The notes under the pieces are model-generated. The model worked only from the letters and a program-made list of their open reading frames with translations, had not been told where the DNA came from and searched no databases. This document shows, piece after piece, positions 5,566 through 6,978 of a DNA stretch of 6,978 nt (positions within the stretch are counted from its first letter, which is position 1; the number at the start of each line of letters is the position of its first letter). Source of the stretch: Solobacterium sp. Its GTDB lineage: Bacteria; Bacillota_I; Bacilli_A; Erysipelotrichales; Erysipelotrichaceae. The stretch covers positions 1 through 6,978 of the forward strand of contig JAEEPV010000218.1 of assembly GCA_016284975.1 (NCBI GenBank), in the 5' to 3' direction. The position numbers were made by a program, and so were the translations under genes.

Positions 5566-6159
5566 ATGATCGCATTTATCAAGGGATTCGTACAAAGCTA
5601 TGGCAGTGACTGGCTGATCGTGGATCATGAGGGCATGGGCTGGAAAGTTTCCTATGCTCATACGGACAAGATCCATCTGAATGAAGAGATCATGGTTTAT
5701 ACCTATCTTCACTATACCGAAGCGGAAATGTCACTGTACGGCTTTGAGAGTCAGGAGGAAATGGATCTGTTCCTGCGTCTGATCTCAGTCAAGGGCCTTG
5801 GTCCAAGGACTGCCATGAATATGCTTGCAAGGGCGAATGCAGAAAAGATCATTCTGGCCGTGGAATCCGGTGATGTTGCAGCACTCAAGGCAATGCCGGG
5901 CATCGGCGCCAAGACCGCAAGTCAGATCGTTCTTGATTTAAAAGGAAAGCTTGTCCCGGTACAGAACAAAACCAAGGCCGATACATCTTCCTATCCAAAG
6001 GAGATCGAAGAAGCCTGTGCTGCTTTGAGTTCGCTTGGCTATAAGCAATCCGATATCAGTTCTGCCGCAGATTATATGAGCAAAAACCCGCAGGAGAATA
6101 CCGAGAAATATCTGAAACTCGGCCTGCAGTTTCTTGCTCGGCAGAAACTGGGAGGTTAA
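5566..6159 (+). CDS. ruvA: Holliday junction branch migration protein RuvA
   Basis: This 197-residue DNA-binding subunit of the RuvAB complex forms tetramers on Holliday junctions and loads the RuvB motor during recombination and repair. Domain I is an OB fold (1-62, ending in the conserved SLYGF), domain II carries two helix-hairpin-helix motifs (VKGLGPRTAMNML 75-87; MPGIGAKTASQIVLDL 110-125), and domain III (about 145-197) is the flexible RuvB-contacting segment, 'EACAALSSLGYKQSDI'. The length is normal. AAAGGAG (5554-5560) overlaps the obgE stop and lies 5 nt before the ATG. The acidic-pin region reads Y-T-E52-A53-E54, where E. coli and Bacillus have E-D-A, so the second pin residue is displaced. 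The ruvB start immediately follows the stop codon. Confidence 0.96.
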   Translation: MIAFIKGFVQSYGSDWLIVDHEGMGWKVSYAHTDKIHLNEEIMVYTYLHYTEAEMSLYGFESQEEMDLFLRLISVKGLGPRTAMNMLARANAEKIILAVESGDVAALKAMPGIGAKTASQIVLDLKGKLVPVQNKTKADTSSYPKEIEEACAALSSLGYKQSDISSAADYMSKNPQENTEKYLKLGLQFLARQKLGG

Positions 6160-6978
6160 ATGAACGGAATGGAAAATGAAAACAGGCTGATGGCAGCCAC
6201 AAGCAGCGGAGAGGAAGAGGAAAGCCTTCGCCCGCAGACACTGGATGAGTATGTAGGGCAGGATGCGCTGAAGGAAAACCTGAGGATCTTTATTCAGGCG
6301 GCACTGCAGCGCAATGAAAGTCTCGATCATGTGCTGCTTTACGGGCCTCCGGGTCTGGGCAAGACTACGCTTTCTTACATCCTTGCCCATGAGATGCATA
6401 CCGGCATCCGGGTCGCAAGCGGACCCAGTATTGAAAAGGCAGGAGACCTTGCGGCAATTCTTGCGGTACTGGAACCGGGAGACATTCTCTTTATTGATGA
6501 GATCCACCGGCTTCCGAAAGTGGTTGAGGAAGTACTGTATCCGGCCATGGAAGATTACTGCATTGATGTGATCGTCGGAAAAGAAGCCGGCAGTCACAGT
6601 GTCCGTCTGGAGCTGCCGCCGTTTACACTGGTTGGCGCAACGACAAGAGCCGGAGATCTGTCATCTCCGCTGCGGGATCGTTTTGGCATTATCTCCAAGC
6701 TGGAATACTACACACATGATCAGCTGGCAGCGATCGTCCGGCGCACATCAAGAGTGCTTGGGGTATCGATCGAAGAACCTGCGGTCTATGAGATAGCACG
6801 ACGCAGCCGTGGAACGCCGCGCATCGCCAACCGTCTTCTCAGACGGATCCGGGATTTTGCCCAGGTATGGAATGACGGAGTTATCACTGCAGACATCGCA
6901 CAGCAGAGCCTTGACCGCCTCCATGTCGACTCTCTTGGTCTCGATGATGTGGATATCCGATATCTGCGTGGCATCATT
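6160..6978 (+). CDS. ruvB: Holliday junction branch migration ATPase RuvB, 5' part
   Basis: This is the first 273 codons of the RuvB AAA+ motor; the frame is open to the window end, and about 60 residues are missing compared with the usual 330-340. The hexameric RuvB ring pumps DNA through the RuvA-bound junction. Visible motifs are '[13 protein letters not shown]' (22-34), Walker [10 protein letters not shown] (62-70), Walker B LFIDEIH (110-116), sensor I GATTR (159-163), the arginine finger R174 in LRDRFG, and sensor II-region '[16 protein letters not shown]'. The ATG directly abuts the ruvA stop codon. GGAGG at 6151-6155 leaves only a 4-nt spacer, which is short; a second ATG at 6169 (codon 4) is possible, but codon 1 is preferred for coupling. 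The cut is due to the window edge; no frameshift is visible. Confidence 0.97.
   Translation, partial: MNGMENENRLMAATSSGEEEESLRPQTLDEYVGQDALKENLRIFIQAALQRNESLDHVLLYGPPGLGKTTLSYILAHEMHTGIRVASGPSIEKAGDLAAILAVLEPGDILFIDEIHRLPKVVEEVLYPAMEDYCIDVIVGKEAGSHSVRLELPPFTLVGATTRAGDLSSPLRDRFGIISKLEYYTHDQLAAIVRRTSRVLGVSIEEPAVYEIARRSRGTPRIANRLLRRIRDFAQVWNDGVITADIAQQSLDRLHVDSLGLDDVDIRYLRGII

Noticed and set aside
5938..6597. Minus-strand open frame (219 codons) across ruvA/ruvB
   Set aside because: Crosses two conserved genes in antisense and has no supporting motif.
1040..6855. Frequent GATCCGG/ATCCGGGA words dispersed over several genes
   Set aside because: They fall in different proteins as Ile-Arg or Asp-Pro codons, with no spacing or shared flanks; this reflects codon preference, not a repeat family.
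1..6978. Mobile elements, CRISPR arrays, tRNA/rRNA genes
   Set aside because: No terminal repeats, transposase frames, spaced direct repeats or cloverleaf sequences were seen; the genes are continuous housekeeping and regulatory genes.

Overview
This window is ordinary low-GC Gram-positive (Firmicutes) chromosome. Every gene is on the + strand, tightly packed, with near-balanced base composition. The organism call rests on four points: the block rplU-prp-rpmA-obgE, an L27 protein with a cleavable N-terminal pre-sequence beside its dedicated protease, strong GGAGG-type ribosome binding sites, and a dnaE ending in an OB fold. The Bacillus gene spo0B, normally between rpmA and obg, is absent, and ruvA-ruvB follow obgE directly. 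With the moderate GC content this suggests a non-Bacillus Firmicute. A gut-type Erysipelotrichia is my best guess, inferred and not proven.

Region 1 (1-3147): the 3' end of dnaE (replicative DNA polymerase III alpha subunit), then an OmpR-type response regulator, its membrane histidine kinase and a TrmN/YabB-type tRNA adenine-N6 methyltransferase. The gaps are 22 bases, an 11-base overlap and a 1-base overlap, so the genes look co-transcribed from a promoter upstream of the window. The two-component system has all catalytic residues, but its signal and target genes cannot be read from this sequence.

Region 2 (3148-3305): a short intergenic stretch holding a good sigma-A-type extended -10 promoter followed by a structured 5' leader of about 110 nt before rplU. 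It is probably an L21-type autoregulatory leader. Its first hairpin contains a copy of the rplU Shine-Dalgarno sequence, and its 5' arm plus loop can pair alternatively with the true Shine-Dalgarno over nine continuous base pairs. This is the most interesting signal in the window.

Region 3 (3306-6978): rplU (L21), prp (the cysteine protease that trims L27), rpmA (L27 precursor), a clear intrinsic terminator, then obgE (ribosome-assembly GTPase), ruvA and a ruvB truncated by the window end. L21, Prp, L27 and Obg serve large-subunit assembly; RuvAB drives Holliday-junction migration. The terminator leaves obgE-ruvAB without an evident promoter of their own, so partial read-through from the rplU promoter probably supplies them. 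I found no mobile element, CRISPR array, tRNA, rRNA or clearly novel gene system.
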